Positions 1 to 8,350 of a DNA stretch of 8,773 nt are shown piece after piece (position 1 is the first letter of the stretch; each line of letters starts with the position of its first letter). Below the pieces are notes generated by a model. The model was given only the letters and a program-made list of their open reading frames with translations, was not told where the DNA came from and made no database searches. Source of the stretch: an uncultured Gemmataceae bacterium (GTDB lineage Bacteria; Planctomycetota; Planctomycetia; Gemmatales; Gemmataceae); assembly GCA_937922175.1 (NCBI GenBank), contig CAKZUU010000196.1, positions 1 to 8,773 on the forward strand, written 5' to 3'. The translations under genes and the position numbers were made by a program.

Positions 1-1970
1 GCTCGACTTTCGATGAGGTCCTGCGTTTCGGTGTCTTCGTATTCCTCCCCTGCCCCGATCGCGAAGCCATTGTCGCCGTTGTACCCTTCGACCCACCAAC
101 CATCGAGGACGCTGAAATTCAGCCCGCCGTTGCCGCACACCTTCATGCCACTCGTTCCCGACGCCTCCATCGGCCGGCGCGGGTTGTTGAGCCAAACGTC
201 GACGCCCTGGACCAACGTCCGGGCGATATTCATGTCATAGTCTTCGATGAAGACGATTTTTCGGCGAAATTCGGGACGGCGCGATAGTTTTTGGATCTGA
301 GCGATCAAGTCCTTGCCACCGGCGTCCTTGGGGTGAGCTTTGCCGGCAAAGACGAGTTGAACCGGTCGATCTTTATCATTCAAGATGTGCGCCAGTCGAT
401 CCGGGTCGTGGAAGATCAGCGTTCCGCGTTTATAGGTGGCGAAGCGGCGGGCAAAGCCGATGGTCAGCGCCTCGGGATCGAGCACTTCGTAGGACTGGGC
501 AATTTCGTTGGGGCTGGCGCGTCGACGCTGGAGTTGGACATACAGCCGCCGTCGTGCCAGGGCAACCAGACTCTCGCGTCGCCGTTCGTGGGTGCGCCAC
601 AACTCTTCATCGGGAATGCGCTCGACCCGTTTCCAGATTTCGGCATTGGTGGGCCATTCCTGCCATTTCAATCCGAGATAGCGGTCGAAGAGGTGAGACA
701 TTTCGGGTGCGAGCCACGAGGGCACGTGAACGCCATTCGTGATCGAGCCAATGGGCACCTCGCTCGCATGAAATCCGGGCCAAATGCGATGCCACATCCG
801 TCGGGAGACTTGGCCGTGCAACTTGCTCACCCCGTTGCTGGTGTTCGACGCTCGGAGGGCCAACACGGTCATGCCGAACGGTTCGCTTTCGTCCCGAGGG
901 TCTTGCCGACCCAAAGCCAGGAAGGTGTGGCGGTCGATCCCCAGCGAATGGAGGTAGTTGCCCAAATAATGTTCGACAACCGCGGGGGGAAACGCATCAT
1001 TGCCGGCGGGGACGGGGGTATGGGTGGTGAAACAGGTTCCGGCCTTGACTGCCTCGAATGCCGTCGCGAAGTCGAGATGATGCTCCTCGATCATCACTCG
1101 GATCCGCTCCAGGCTGCAAAAAGCGGAATGTCCCTCGTTCATATGGCACACGGTGGGGCGATGCCCCAAGGCGGACAGTGCCCGGATGCCGCCGATGCCC
1201 AGCAGCATCTCTTGGCGGATGCGCATGTCCTGGTCGCCGCCGTAAAGCTGAGCCGTGATTCCGCGGTCCTCGATGGAGTTCCTCGCCAAATTAGCGTCCA
1301 GCAGATAGAGCGGTACCCGCCCCACCTGCACCCGCCAGACTCGTACCCACACATCCCGCCCCGGAAAGGGCACTGAAACCAGTAGCGGTTCCCCCTCGGC
1401 GGTTTGCTCCGAGATGAGCGGCAGGTGAAAAGTGTCATGATCCGGGTAGCGCTCTTGCTGCCAACCCTCGGGATTGAGGTATTGCCGAAAATAACCTTGG
1501 CGGTACAAGAGCGTCATCCCGACCATTGGCACGCCCATGTCGCTCGCCGATTTGAGGTGATCGCCGGCCAGCACGCCCAGACCACCCGAATACACCGGCA
1601 GGCTCTCGTGCAACCCAAATTCCATCGAAAAGTAGGCGAAAAGCGGCATTTCGCCCGTCGGCATGGCTTTTTCTTTGAACCAAGTCGGCCGCGTCAAATA
1701 CTCATTCAACTTCCGCCAAACTCGATCCAAGTGAACGAGAAAACCATCATCCTGCGCCAATTCGTCGAAACGGGATTGGGGAATGGACGCCAATAGCCGA
1801 ATCGGGCTGTTCTCGACCGATTCGTACAATTCGGTGTCGATGCGGCGGAACAGCGCGATGGCATCGGGGTTCCACGACCACCACAGGTTGTACGCCAGGT
1901 CTCGAAGGTGGGCGAGCTTCTCGGGAATATGTGGAAGAATCGTAAAAGTCCGGAGCGGTCGACCGGGCAT
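1..1970 (-). CDS. glgP: Alpha-glucan (glycogen/maltodextrin) phosphorylase, C-terminus cut by window edge
   Basis: This enzyme releases glucose-1-phosphate from the ends of alpha-1,4-glucans using phosphate and pyridoxal phosphate, in the cytoplasm, during glycogen or maltodextrin breakdown. Reading the minus strand from the ATG at 1970 gives 656 codons without a stop. The N-terminus carries LAYNLWWSWNPDA (residues 25-37), typical of the shorter bacterial phosphorylase type. Further family motifs are YFSMEFGLHESLPVYSGGLG (113-132), MNEGHSAF (277-284), HTPVPAGND (317-325), RRFATYKR (508-515) and EASGTSGMK (602-610). K610 is the expected PLP-binding lysine. A GAAGAGG element ends 5 bases before this ATG. 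An in-frame ATG at 2003 would add 11 residues but is less well placed relative to a ribosome binding site. The gene lies 193 bases downstream of recJ on the same strand. Probably only a short C-terminal part is missing. Identification is secure; substrate preference (glycogen versus maltodextrin) cannot be told. Confidence 0.95.
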   Translation of the reverse strand, partial: MPGRPLRTFTILPHIPEKLAHLRDLAYNLWWSWNPDAIALFRRIDTELYESVENSPIRLLASIPQSRFDELAQDDGFLVHLDRVWRKLNEYLTRPTWFKEKAMPTGEMPLFAYFSMEFGLHESLPVYSGGLGVLAGDHLKSASDMGVPMVGMTLLYRQGYFRQYLNPEGWQQERYPDHDTFHLPLISEQTAEGEPLLVSVPFPGRDVWVRVWRVQVGRVPLYLLDANLARNSIEDRGITAQLYGGDQDMRIRQEMLLGIGGIRALSALGHRPTVCHMNEGHSAFCSLERIRVMIEEHHLDFATAFEAVKAGTCFTTHTPVPAGNDAFPPAVVEHYLGNYLHSLGIDRHTFLALGRQDPRDESEPFGMTVLALRASNTSNGVSKLHGQVSRRMWHRIWPGFHASEVPIGSITNGVHVPSWLAPEMSHLFDRYLGLKWQEWPTNAEIWKRVERIPDEELWRTHERRRESLVALARRRLYVQLQRRRASPNEIAQSYEVLDPEALTIGFARRFATYKRGTLIFHDPDRLAHILNDKDRPVQLVFAGKAHPKDAGGKDLIAQIQKLSRRPEFRRKIVFIEDYDMNIARTLVQGVDVWLNNPRRPMEASGTSGMKVCGNGGLNFSVLDGWWVEGYNGDNGFAIGAGEEYEDTETQDLIESR

Positions 1971-2031
1971 GAGTACCTCTTCGACGAACGTTACCGAATG
2001 CATCCCTATCACGGGACCACCATGCAGGCTT

Positions 2032-2060
2032 ATCTAATCAATAGCACGGAGGAAAGCCAA
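2032..2060 (-). promoter_or_regulatory. Weak sigma-70-like promoter candidate for glgP
   Basis: On the minus strand TTGGCT (2055-2060) lies 17 bases before TTAGAT (2032-2037), about 60 bases upstream of the phosphorylase ATG. The -35 box matches the consensus at 4 of 6 positions and the -10 box at only 3 of 6, so this could be chance. Its support is position: it falls in the 193-base gap between recJ and glgP and would allow independent transcription of the metabolic gene. The rest of 1971-2163 holds one imperfect 7-base stem with a G-T pair and a 14-base loop (TGATCTG/CGGATCA). No T-run follows it, so I do not call a terminator. Confidence 0.25.
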
Positions 2061-2163
2061 TTGGACGGTGGATGGGGCTGTTCCACGCCGCCTCATGTTC
2101 GCTCAGCGGCAAACGTGATCCGGCCCCACCATAACTCAGATCATTAAAACTCCCACTGGATCC

Positions 2164-3993
2164 TCATCCCAAAGCGGCACGCGGGCCTGCCTGGAAATCG
2201 ATCACCTCCAATTCGACACTTTGTATTCCCTGCCAGATGTTGATTCGCGGAACGAAAGCGAGGCAGCATTTTCCCGCCGCGGACATTAATTCGTCGAGCC
2301 GATCAGCCATGTCGAAAGCGACCGCACGGAAGGTGGTGGCGTGTTGTTGAACGCGAAAGGTCAGATGGCGTTCGCCTCCGCCGATCCGTCTCGGCGTGCC
2401 AACAATTTGCAAATCACCCGCCAGGAAGCGGGGCCTTGGGTTGCCCGCGCCGTAAGGTTCGAGGCGATCGAGTTCCCGCACGAGGCCCGAGGTCAACACG
2501 TGCAAAGGAACTTCGAGGTCCAACGTTAGCAGATCTGCGGGGTTCTCATCGCGACAGTGGGAGGCGGCGACGATGTCGCAAAACCTCTGCCGAAGCGAGT
2601 CAATACGATCCGGCGAGATCCGAAACCCTGCTGCCGCCGAGTGCCCTCCAAAGCTGAGCAACTCACTCGCGCAGGCGGAGAGAGCGGCATGCAAGTCGAA
2701 CCCGGGAACCGATCGCCCGGAACCTGTGGCGGGGTTCGTTCCGGTGGCCACGATCAGCGTCGGTTTGCCGTAACGGTCCGCGAGGCGACCGGCCACGATG
2801 CCGATGACCCCAGGATGCCAGTCGCCATGTGCCAGGACCAACGCGGGTTGATTCATTTCTTCGGATTGTGCCACCAGTTCATGGGCCTGGCTGGTGATGC
2901 GACGCTCCAAGGATTGCCGCTCCCGATTCTGCTGGTCCAAATAGTCCGCCAACTCTCGGGCACGATCCTCGGAAGCAGTTGTCAATAGATCCACAACCAG
3001 ACGGGCGCAACCGAGGCGACCCGCGGCGTTGAGCCGGGGAGCCAACTTGAATGCAACCTCTTCGGCTTTCACCTGTTTGTCGGGCGAAATTCCTGCCCTT
3101 TGCAATAGCGCTCGAAGGCCCGGCAACGGACTGCTTCGCAACCGCGCCAGGCCGTGTTTCACCAAGACTCGGTTCTCGTTACGGAGCGGCATGACATCGC
3201 CGATCAGTCCAAGGGCGGCCAGCGCCACGGCATCCAACAAGAACTCCCGCAAGTGACGAGCGACTTTTGTCCCGCCGCTCACTCGCTGGGCTAACGCCCA
3301 AGCCAGCTTGAACGCCACCCCAGCACCCGAGAGCTCAACAGCCGGACCGTCGCTGGGCAACAATCGGGGATGAACGACGGCGGCCGCTTGCGGCGTCCCC
3401 GAGGCGATTTCGTGATGATCCGTAATGATCAGGCAAAGACCGAGGCGGCGGGCTTCAGCCGCTTCTTCGTGGCTGTTAATCCCACAATCCACCGTGACGA
3501 TGGTCTGGACGCCGGCGGCGGCGAACCGCCGAATCGGCTCGATCTTCAAACCGTACCCTTCATCGATTCGATGCGGCACATAATATTCGACAGGTACCCC
3601 GAGGATTTGCAGCAGGCGGTAGAGGATGGCGGTAGCGCACACGCCGTCCACATCGTAATCGCCGTAGACAACGACACGTTCTTTCCGTTCAACCGCCCGA
3701 CCCAAGAGACCGGCGGCATCTGTGACGCCCGGGATCTGGTCGGGGGGCAACAAATCGGTCAAGGGCGATTCGAGAAACCGACGTGCCGACGCCTTATCTC
3801 TGACGCCGCGATTCAGTAGCAACTGCGCGATGACCGTACTGATTCCCACCTCGCCTGCCAGTCGCTCAGCAGCGGCTCGGTCATCCGCCAACAGACGCCA
3901 CGTCTTCGCGGTCGACGTCACCAATGACTTCCTCCCCGTCGCTCTACCGTCGGGACGTCCGCTCTCGTCCAGCGGATCGCCATCGATCGACAT
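2164..3993 (-). CDS. recJ: Single-stranded-DNA-specific exonuclease RecJ
   Basis: RecJ degrades single-stranded DNA from the 5' end and acts in RecF-type recombination, mismatch and base-excision repair. From the ATG at 3993 the protein has 609 residues, a usual length for the family. The DHH phosphoesterase core is intact: DYDVDG (112-117), VDCGI (168-172), DHH (192-194) and GDVMPL (265-270) supply the metal-binding residues. PRLNAAGR (319-326) follows. The DHHA1 domain shows HPGVIGIVAGR (393-403), GSGRSVPGFDL (424-434) and FGGHSAAAGF (448-457). A C-terminal OB-fold begins near LEPYGAGNPRPRF. The ATG at 3993 is 11 bases after the sbcC stop, but its GGGAG is only 3 bases away. A GTG at 3921, or TTG at 3924, has a much better GGGGAGG and removes a 24-residue low-complexity-like leader, so the true protein may begin there. 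It is the last gene of the sbcD-sbcC-recJ unit. Function is very secure; the start is not. Confidence 0.96.
   Translation of the reverse strand: MSIDGDPLDESGRPDGRATGRKSLVTSTAKTWRLLADDRAAAERLAGEVGISTVIAQLLLNRGVRDKASARRFLESPLTDLLPPDQIPGVTDAAGLLGRAVERKERVVVYGDYDVDGVCATAILYRLLQILGVPVEYYVPHRIDEGYGLKIEPIRRFAAAGVQTIVTVDCGINSHEEAAEARRLGLCLIITDHHEIASGTPQAAAVVHPRLLPSDGPAVELSGAGVAFKLAWALAQRVSGGTKVARHLREFLLDAVALAALGLIGDVMPLRNENRVLVKHGLARLRSSPLPGLRALLQRAGISPDKQVKAEEVAFKLAPRLNAAGRLGCARLVVDLLTTASEDRARELADYLDQQNRERQSLERRITSQAHELVAQSEEMNQPALVLAHGDWHPGVIGIVAGRLADRYGKPTLIVATGTNPATGSGRSVPGFDLHAALSACASELLSFGGHSAAAGFRISPDRIDSLRQRFCDIVAASHCRDENPADLLTLDLEVPLHVLTSGLVRELDRLEPYGAGNPRPRFLAGDLQIVGTPRRIGGGERHLTFRVQQHATTFRAVAFDMADRLDELMSAAGKCCLAFVPRINIWQGIQSVELEVIDFQAGPRAALG
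3931..3937 (-). promoter_or_regulatory. Strong internal ribosome binding site, possible true recJ start signal
   Basis: The minus strand reads GGGGAGG here, 6 bases before an in-frame TTG (3924) and 9 bases before an in-frame GTG (3921). RecJ similarity becomes recognisable just after, at KTWRLL. The upstream ATG at 3993 has a closer and weaker GGGAG. This site therefore bears directly on which start is used; it could also be coincidental, as it encodes Gly-Arg-Lys in the longer reading. Confidence 0.45.
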
Positions 3994-4004
3994 CAACTCC
4001 CACG

Positions 4005-7000
4005 CTACCGTCGAACTCGATGAACAATGGTGCTTCCCTGTGTCAATGTGAATTGGTAACCATCGGTGAACGCAGACGCAAACTCCTCTTGATGCGACAC
4101 CAAGATGATGCAGCGAAGCAAACCACGTAATTGATGCAGTTCCTGGATCATCGACTGACGGCCCTCGCGATCGAGGCAGCCAAACCCCTCGTCAATAATG
4201 ATCGACTCAATCGGGCGATGCGACTGACCAGCGAACTGTCCCATGCCCAAAGCCAGACTGACGGCCACACGAAATTTCTGACTGCCGCTGAGGTACGGCA
4301 CAGCGATCGGCCTCTGATCGGTGGCTCGATTGACCGCTTCAAGTTGCAATGCCTGATCCGCGGGATCCCCCTGATCCTCACCAACAATCCGCAAATAAAT
4401 CGTCCCACCGCTCAGACGGTCTAACACGGCATTGGCGAAGCTGACGATCTGTCGCTCCGCTCGACGCACCAAGTCACGTTGCAGTCGCTCACGGCCCAAC
4501 AACTCCGCTAGCGTTTTAGCTTGTCGATAATCAACTTCCCGGGCCGACAGCTCTTGCTCCCACCGAACTCGCTGCTCTCGCTGCGACTCCAAACTCTTCC
4601 AGGCATCGCGGGCCTTCTCGACAGCACGCGCGGCTTGCTCCTGCCAGCGAGATGCCCCTTCGATTTCCTGGTCGATTTCCGCTGGATCGCGTCGCGCATC
4701 GGATGGAATCGCTGCGATCTCGCTCTCAACTTCCACCATCAACCGCTGGAAACTCTCAAACTCTTGCACGGCCTGTTGTAATTGACGAAATTGGTTCTCC
4801 ACCCCTTGATCGTCAAGGTTTTTCAATTCGGCTTTGAGCCGAGATTGCTCTGCCAATTGAATTTGATCGATACGGTGTTGCCAATCGTCCGGGAGTTGCC
4901 TAATCGCCTCGGTGACTTGTTGTTGCAACTGGAAAATCCGCTGCGACTCGACAGCGAGTTGTCCCCGATACTCGAGGATCTTTTGCTCCACTTGATGAGT
5001 GACCATCTTCAGTTCGTCGATGCGGTCACGGCAATCGTTTTCAGCTTTTCGAATGTCCTCGATGCATTTTTTGAGCACCCTGATATCTTGATCAAGACCC
5101 GCCGCTTTGGCGGTGATCCGGCTTGGCTCATCGGGAAGCCGTTGTTCAATCGACCGTATTTGCTCCGCGTTTTGCTCCACTTCGAAATGGAGGCGATTAG
5201 CCCGCACTTGCAAATCCCTCAGGTGCTCGTGCCGCCGACGAACATTTGGTAGCTCCGCCAACCGATCCACAAAATGAGTCAGGTCACTATCCGAGGGGAA
5301 TATAGTCGCGGTCCAATCAACGGGCGCCGTCTCACAGATCTCCTGCCGGTACGACTCGGGAAGGGAACCATAGAAGAGTCGGCAATTTTCACGACAGCGC
5401 TCCGCCTCATTTTCAGCGATTTTCAAATTCGCTCCCAAATCTTGATGCTGCTCGATAACGTCCCGCAGTCGGGATTCCATTTGACGAAAATCACGGTCAG
5501 CCTGCTCGTGTCGGGAGAGAGCTTCCGTCAGCCTCTCCCTCGCGGATTGCCATTCCGACTCCGCCTGCAAGAGTGCTTGCTGCCGAGCCGACCGCTCGGC
5601 CTCGTAATGTTGCGGCGTCAACGGCTGCCCACACAGTCGGCAGGTTGGAGCGCCTTTGAGGGTGTCGAACTCCTGTAGAGCCTTCTCCGTTTGATCCTTT
5701 AGAGCCTGCTGAGACGCCACGTGCTCGCGGCAGTTCTGGACATCCCGCTCAGCTTGAGCCGCCACCGTTCGCGCTTGCTCGGCTGAAGTCTGTGCCTCTT
5801 GCTTCCGTTTCTCGATCCCCTTGGCCTCGTGTCGAAGCTTGTCGATTTCGGCGATTTTGCAGCGTAAACGCTCTCGCGCCTCGGCGAAGTGTCGCAACGC
5901 AGGCAAAGACTGCTCGATGCGACCAATTTCCGCCAATTCCGTTTGGGCGTCCGTAAGAGACTGGGTCAGATCCCGAGGGATGGAATTCAAATCAGCTTGC
6001 AACTGTTCCTTGACTTCCAAATACACATTGAGCCTTCGGACGAGGTCGAGCGGATCACTCAACCGTGTGCGTTCCTGCTCCTTCTCGTCCAGTTGGGTGG
6101 ACATCCGTTGGATTTCCGACTGAATCTCCGCGAGTGTTCGCGACCAGACATCTTGATCGCTGGATTTCTCGCGCTTTTGCCGTTCAAGCTCGCTCACATA
6201 TTTTGCCAATTCCATCTCGCGGTCTTGAGCCGATTTGATGTCGACGCGATTCCGGATGATCGTTTCGACGAGAGGTATGACCCGGGTCAAAAGTTGCCAG
6301 CGTTCCCAAGCACGCGTAATGCTTTCCCGCTGTTCCAACAAAGATTTCATCTCGACGAGCCTGTGTTGCGTCGCTGCCCGCTTCTGACACAGCTTGGCGT
6401 GATTCTCCGCTTGAACTCGCAGAGCGGCGAGTTCCTGGCCGCGTCGAATGGCGGCATCGAGTTCCCTTTGCCCTTCTTCCAGGACTTTTTTCGCTTCAGC
6501 AATTTCTTCGGGACGCACTTCGGGCAGCGCTTCGAGTTGAAGTCTCAGGTTGTCGATTTGCTCTTTGATTCTTTTTCGTTCGGCGTCGGCCAGGTCATAC
6601 AACCGCTGATACCGACTCAGATCGACGATCTTCGCCAGGACCTCGGCTCGCTCCTTTGGCGTGCCATCCAGCAGCTTCTCCGCTCTCCCTTGCAGAAGCA
6701 GTACCGACGACGTGAACGCTTCGAAATCCAAGCCGATTCGATTCTGAATCCAACGGTTAAAACCCTCGCGGTTTTGAGTATCGGAGATCGGTTTCCACTC
6801 GTTCTCCTCCCATTCCCAAATTTGTTGCGTTGATCGGCCCTGTTTCCGAGAGACCGTGCGACGAATGCGATACGTGCGGCCCTCCAATTCAAACTCGAAT
6901 TCCACGAGCAGCGAGTCGGCGGATTTATAAATCAAATCGGTCCAGCCTCGTGCTCCGCCTCGATGCTGCCCGTACAGGGCAAACGTCACGGCGTCGAAAA

Positions 7001-7121
7001 TCGCCGATTTTCCACTCCCATTCGCTCCGGAGAGCATCCACAGATTGGCTTCGGTAAAATCGAGTTGCTGCTCGTCGCGGTAGCTCAAAAATCCTTTTAG
7101 ACGAATCCGCCGGGGAATCAT
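4005..7121 (-). CDS. sbcC: SbcC/Rad50-type ATPase subunit of the SbcCD DNA-end nuclease
   Basis: SbcC is the ATP-driven SMC-like partner of SbcD; the complex opens DNA hairpins and trims blocked double-strand ends. The protein has 1038 residues, the usual size. Head motifs are split between the ends as expected: Walker A GANGSGKS (32-39), Q-loop LLLQG (Q144), signature LSGSQ (944-948), Walker B SIIIDE (973-978) and H-loop VSH (H1010). Between them are long Glu/Arg/Gln-rich coiled-coil arms (about 170-490 and 510-880) joined by a zinc hook CRLCGQPL (C494, C497). The hook has Arg-Leu where Pro-x is common. The start is the ATG at 7121, whose ATGA overlaps the sbcD stop, because the conserved N-terminus MIPRRIRLKGFLSY begins there; a longer reading to 7322 lies inside sbcD and has no family likeness. 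AGGAAGAG precedes the ATG at 8 or more bases. Overlap implies translational coupling with sbcD. Confidence 0.96.
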   Translation of the reverse strand: MIPRRIRLKGFLSYRDEQQLDFTEANLWMLSGANGSGKSAIFDAVTFALYGQHRGGARGWTDLIYKSADSLLVEFEFELEGRTYRIRRTVSRKQGRSTQQIWEWEENEWKPISDTQNREGFNRWIQNRIGLDFEAFTSSVLLLQGRAEKLLDGTPKERAEVLAKIVDLSRYQRLYDLADAERKRIKEQIDNLRLQLEALPEVRPEEIAEAKKVLEEGQRELDAAIRRGQELAALRVQAENHAKLCQKRAATQHRLVEMKSLLEQRESITRAWERWQLLTRVIPLVETIIRNRVDIKSAQDREMELAKYVSELERQKREKSSDQDVWSRTLAEIQSEIQRMSTQLDEKEQERTRLSDPLDLVRRLNVYLEVKEQLQADLNSIPRDLTQSLTDAQTELAEIGRIEQSLPALRHFAEARERLRCKIAEIDKLRHEAKGIEKRKQEAQTSAEQARTVAAQAERDVQNCREHVASQQALKDQTEKALQEFDTLKGAPTCRLCGQPLTPQHYEAERSARQQALLQAESEWQSARERLTEALSRHEQADRDFRQMESRLRDVIEQHQDLGANLKIAENEAERCRENCRLFYGSLPESYRQEICETAPVDWTATIFPSDSDLTHFVDRLAELPNVRRRHEHLRDLQVRANRLHFEVEQNAEQIRSIEQRLPDEPSRITAKAAGLDQDIRVLKKCIEDIRKAENDCRDRIDELKMVTHQVEQKILEYRGQLAVESQRIFQLQQQVTEAIRQLPDDWQHRIDQIQLAEQSRLKAELKNLDDQGVENQFRQLQQAVQEFESFQRLMVEVESEIAAIPSDARRDPAEIDQEIEGASRWQEQAARAVEKARDAWKSLESQREQRVRWEQELSAREVDYRQAKTLAELLGRERLQRDLVRRAERQIVSFANAVLDRLSGGTIYLRIVGEDQGDPADQALQLEAVNRATDQRPIAVPYLSGSQKFRVAVSLALGMGQFAGQSHRPIESIIIDEGFGCLDREGRQSMIQELHQLRGLLRCIILVSHQEEFASAFTDGYQFTLTQGSTIVHRVRR

Positions 7122-8350
7122 ATTGTCGACTCTTCCTGTTCGAGCTGAGTGATGAGACGCTCTGCCCGCTTCAAAATCGCATCTCGTTCTTCCGGAGTGT
7201 GGTCCGCTAGCTCGCTGGTCAAATAGTCCTGCACCGTCTCCCGGAAGCTTTTGGGCAGCGTCGATGGACGATCCAAAGGCGGGCCCAACTCTCCGACATC
7301 GACCCAATCGCGGGCGTACCATCGGGGAAACACTTCATCCAACTTCCGCAGAATCTCTTCCAGTTGATCCCGGCCAGAGCAATACCGGACCGACAATTTG
7401 ACCAGATCGCGGCGAGCTTCCGGAAATCGCCTCGGGAGAGTCAACAAATCGTTGGGCGGATCGGCAATCAGAACCTCGTAGATCGGCGTCGCATCGAGAG
7501 GGACGGTCCGAGGTGGTGCGATCAAACCACACTCGTTGATATCGAGAATCACGACACTTTTCGTGTCGGCTTGTTCCCCGAGATCGAGCCGGTCGATGCT
7601 GCCGCTGTACCGAATATGGTCGGCCAGAGCACCCGGTTTGTGAATATGTCCGAGGGCGGCGTAGGCGATGCCCATCGGAACATCCGTCAAGGAAATCGAC
7701 ACATCATCGCCCGGAGCCACGCGGAAGAGGTGGTACTCCTCATGGGAGCGAATCGTCATGTGAGCCACGAGGATGATCGGCGAGGCACTCGCCCGTCGCA
7801 CATCGCCGACCAATTGATCCAGGCGATGGAGAAAGGACTCGCTGAGCTTCTGGTTTTTCTCGGCAAAGGTTTCGTATTTTTCGTTGGGAGGTAGGAAACG
7901 GGCCGGCGTAGGATAGGGCATCAGCACAAAAGCGACGTCGAAGGGTGCGGATGAATCGGGGAGCAACAGCCAAGTCGGTTCGGTTGCCAAGTGAAGTCGA
8001 CCGATGGAGGCCCGCGCTCGGGCAGCCTTTTGAGCCGGAGCAGCCAACGTCATGGCGTGCCAGAGTGTTTCGCAAAAACTTTCGTTGTCGTGATTGCCCG
8101 TGATCGCCAAGATCGTGCCGCCGCGGCTGAGGAACTCGGCAAACGTTTGTTGAAGATGACCGACCGCATCGCGCAGGCCGTCTGGCCGAGCCAATTCACT
8201 AAACAAATCGCCGGCGATCACCAAGACGTCGGCTCGCTCGTTGCGGCAAATTTCAGCGATTTGGTCCACTCGCTGCCGCAGGTCGAAGGTGCGGTCGATT
8301 CGGCCCAGCCGGTCTCCCAAATGCCAGTCTGCTGTGTGCACGATTCGCAT
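7118..8350 (-). CDS. sbcD: SbcD/Mre11-type nuclease subunit of SbcCD
   Basis: SbcD is the metal-dependent phosphoesterase of the SbcCD complex, with 3'-5' exonuclease and hairpin endonuclease activity driven by SbcC. The 410-residue product has the full set of calcineurin-like motifs: HTADWH (D8, H10), AGDLF (D48), GNHD (85-88), VAHMT (H197) and GHIH (234-237). The capping and SbcC-binding region follows to residue 410. The length fits the family. The ATG at 8350 is chosen because conserved MRIVHTADWHLGD starts exactly there; the open frame continues upstream to 8608 but that part is arginine-rich and unlike SbcD. No ribosome binding site sits at normal distance; the nearest, GAGGGAG (8369-8375), is 18 bases away. 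It is the first gene of the leftward repair operon and shares ATGA with sbcC. Confidence 0.96.
   Translation of the reverse strand: MRIVHTADWHLGDRLGRIDRTFDLRQRVDQIAEICRNERADVLVIAGDLFSELARPDGLRDAVGHLQQTFAEFLSRGGTILAITGNHDNESFCETLWHAMTLAAPAQKAARARASIGRLHLATEPTWLLLPDSSAPFDVAFVLMPYPTPARFLPPNEKYETFAEKNQKLSESFLHRLDQLVGDVRRASASPIILVAHMTIRSHEEYHLFRVAPGDDVSISLTDVPMGIAYAALGHIHKPGALADHIRYSGSIDRLDLGEQADTKSVVILDINECGLIAPPRTVPLDATPIYEVLIADPPNDLLTLPRRFPEARRDLVKLSVRYCSGRDQLEEILRKLDEVFPRWYARDWVDVGELGPPLDRPSTLPKSFRETVQDYLTSELADHTPEERDAILKRAERLITQLEQEESTI

Noticed and set aside
291..1376. A 361-codon open frame on the plus strand.
   Set aside because: It lies wholly antisense to the phosphorylase gene, whose minus-strand reading has clear conserved motifs throughout; the plus-strand product shows no recognisable domain and is a GC-rich shadow frame.
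2090..2125. A possible terminator hairpin between recJ and glgP (TGATCTG/CGGATCA).
   Set aside because: The stem is short with a G-T pair, the loop is 14 bases and no T-run follows, so read-through into glgP cannot be excluded.
1908..2147. A 79-codon plus-strand open frame spanning the recJ-glgP gap.
   Set aside because: It overlaps the phosphorylase N-terminus antisense and shows no family features.
5889..6833. A 314-codon plus-strand open frame opposite sbcC.
   Set aside because: It is the antisense of the coiled-coil region of sbcC; its phenylalanine- and leucine-rich composition is what reversed Glu/Gln/Lys coiled-coil codons give.
7122..7322. A 67-residue N-terminal extension of SbcC.
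   Set aside because: It would sit entirely inside sbcD, has no SbcC-like sequence, and the conserved N-terminus begins at the ATG at 7121.
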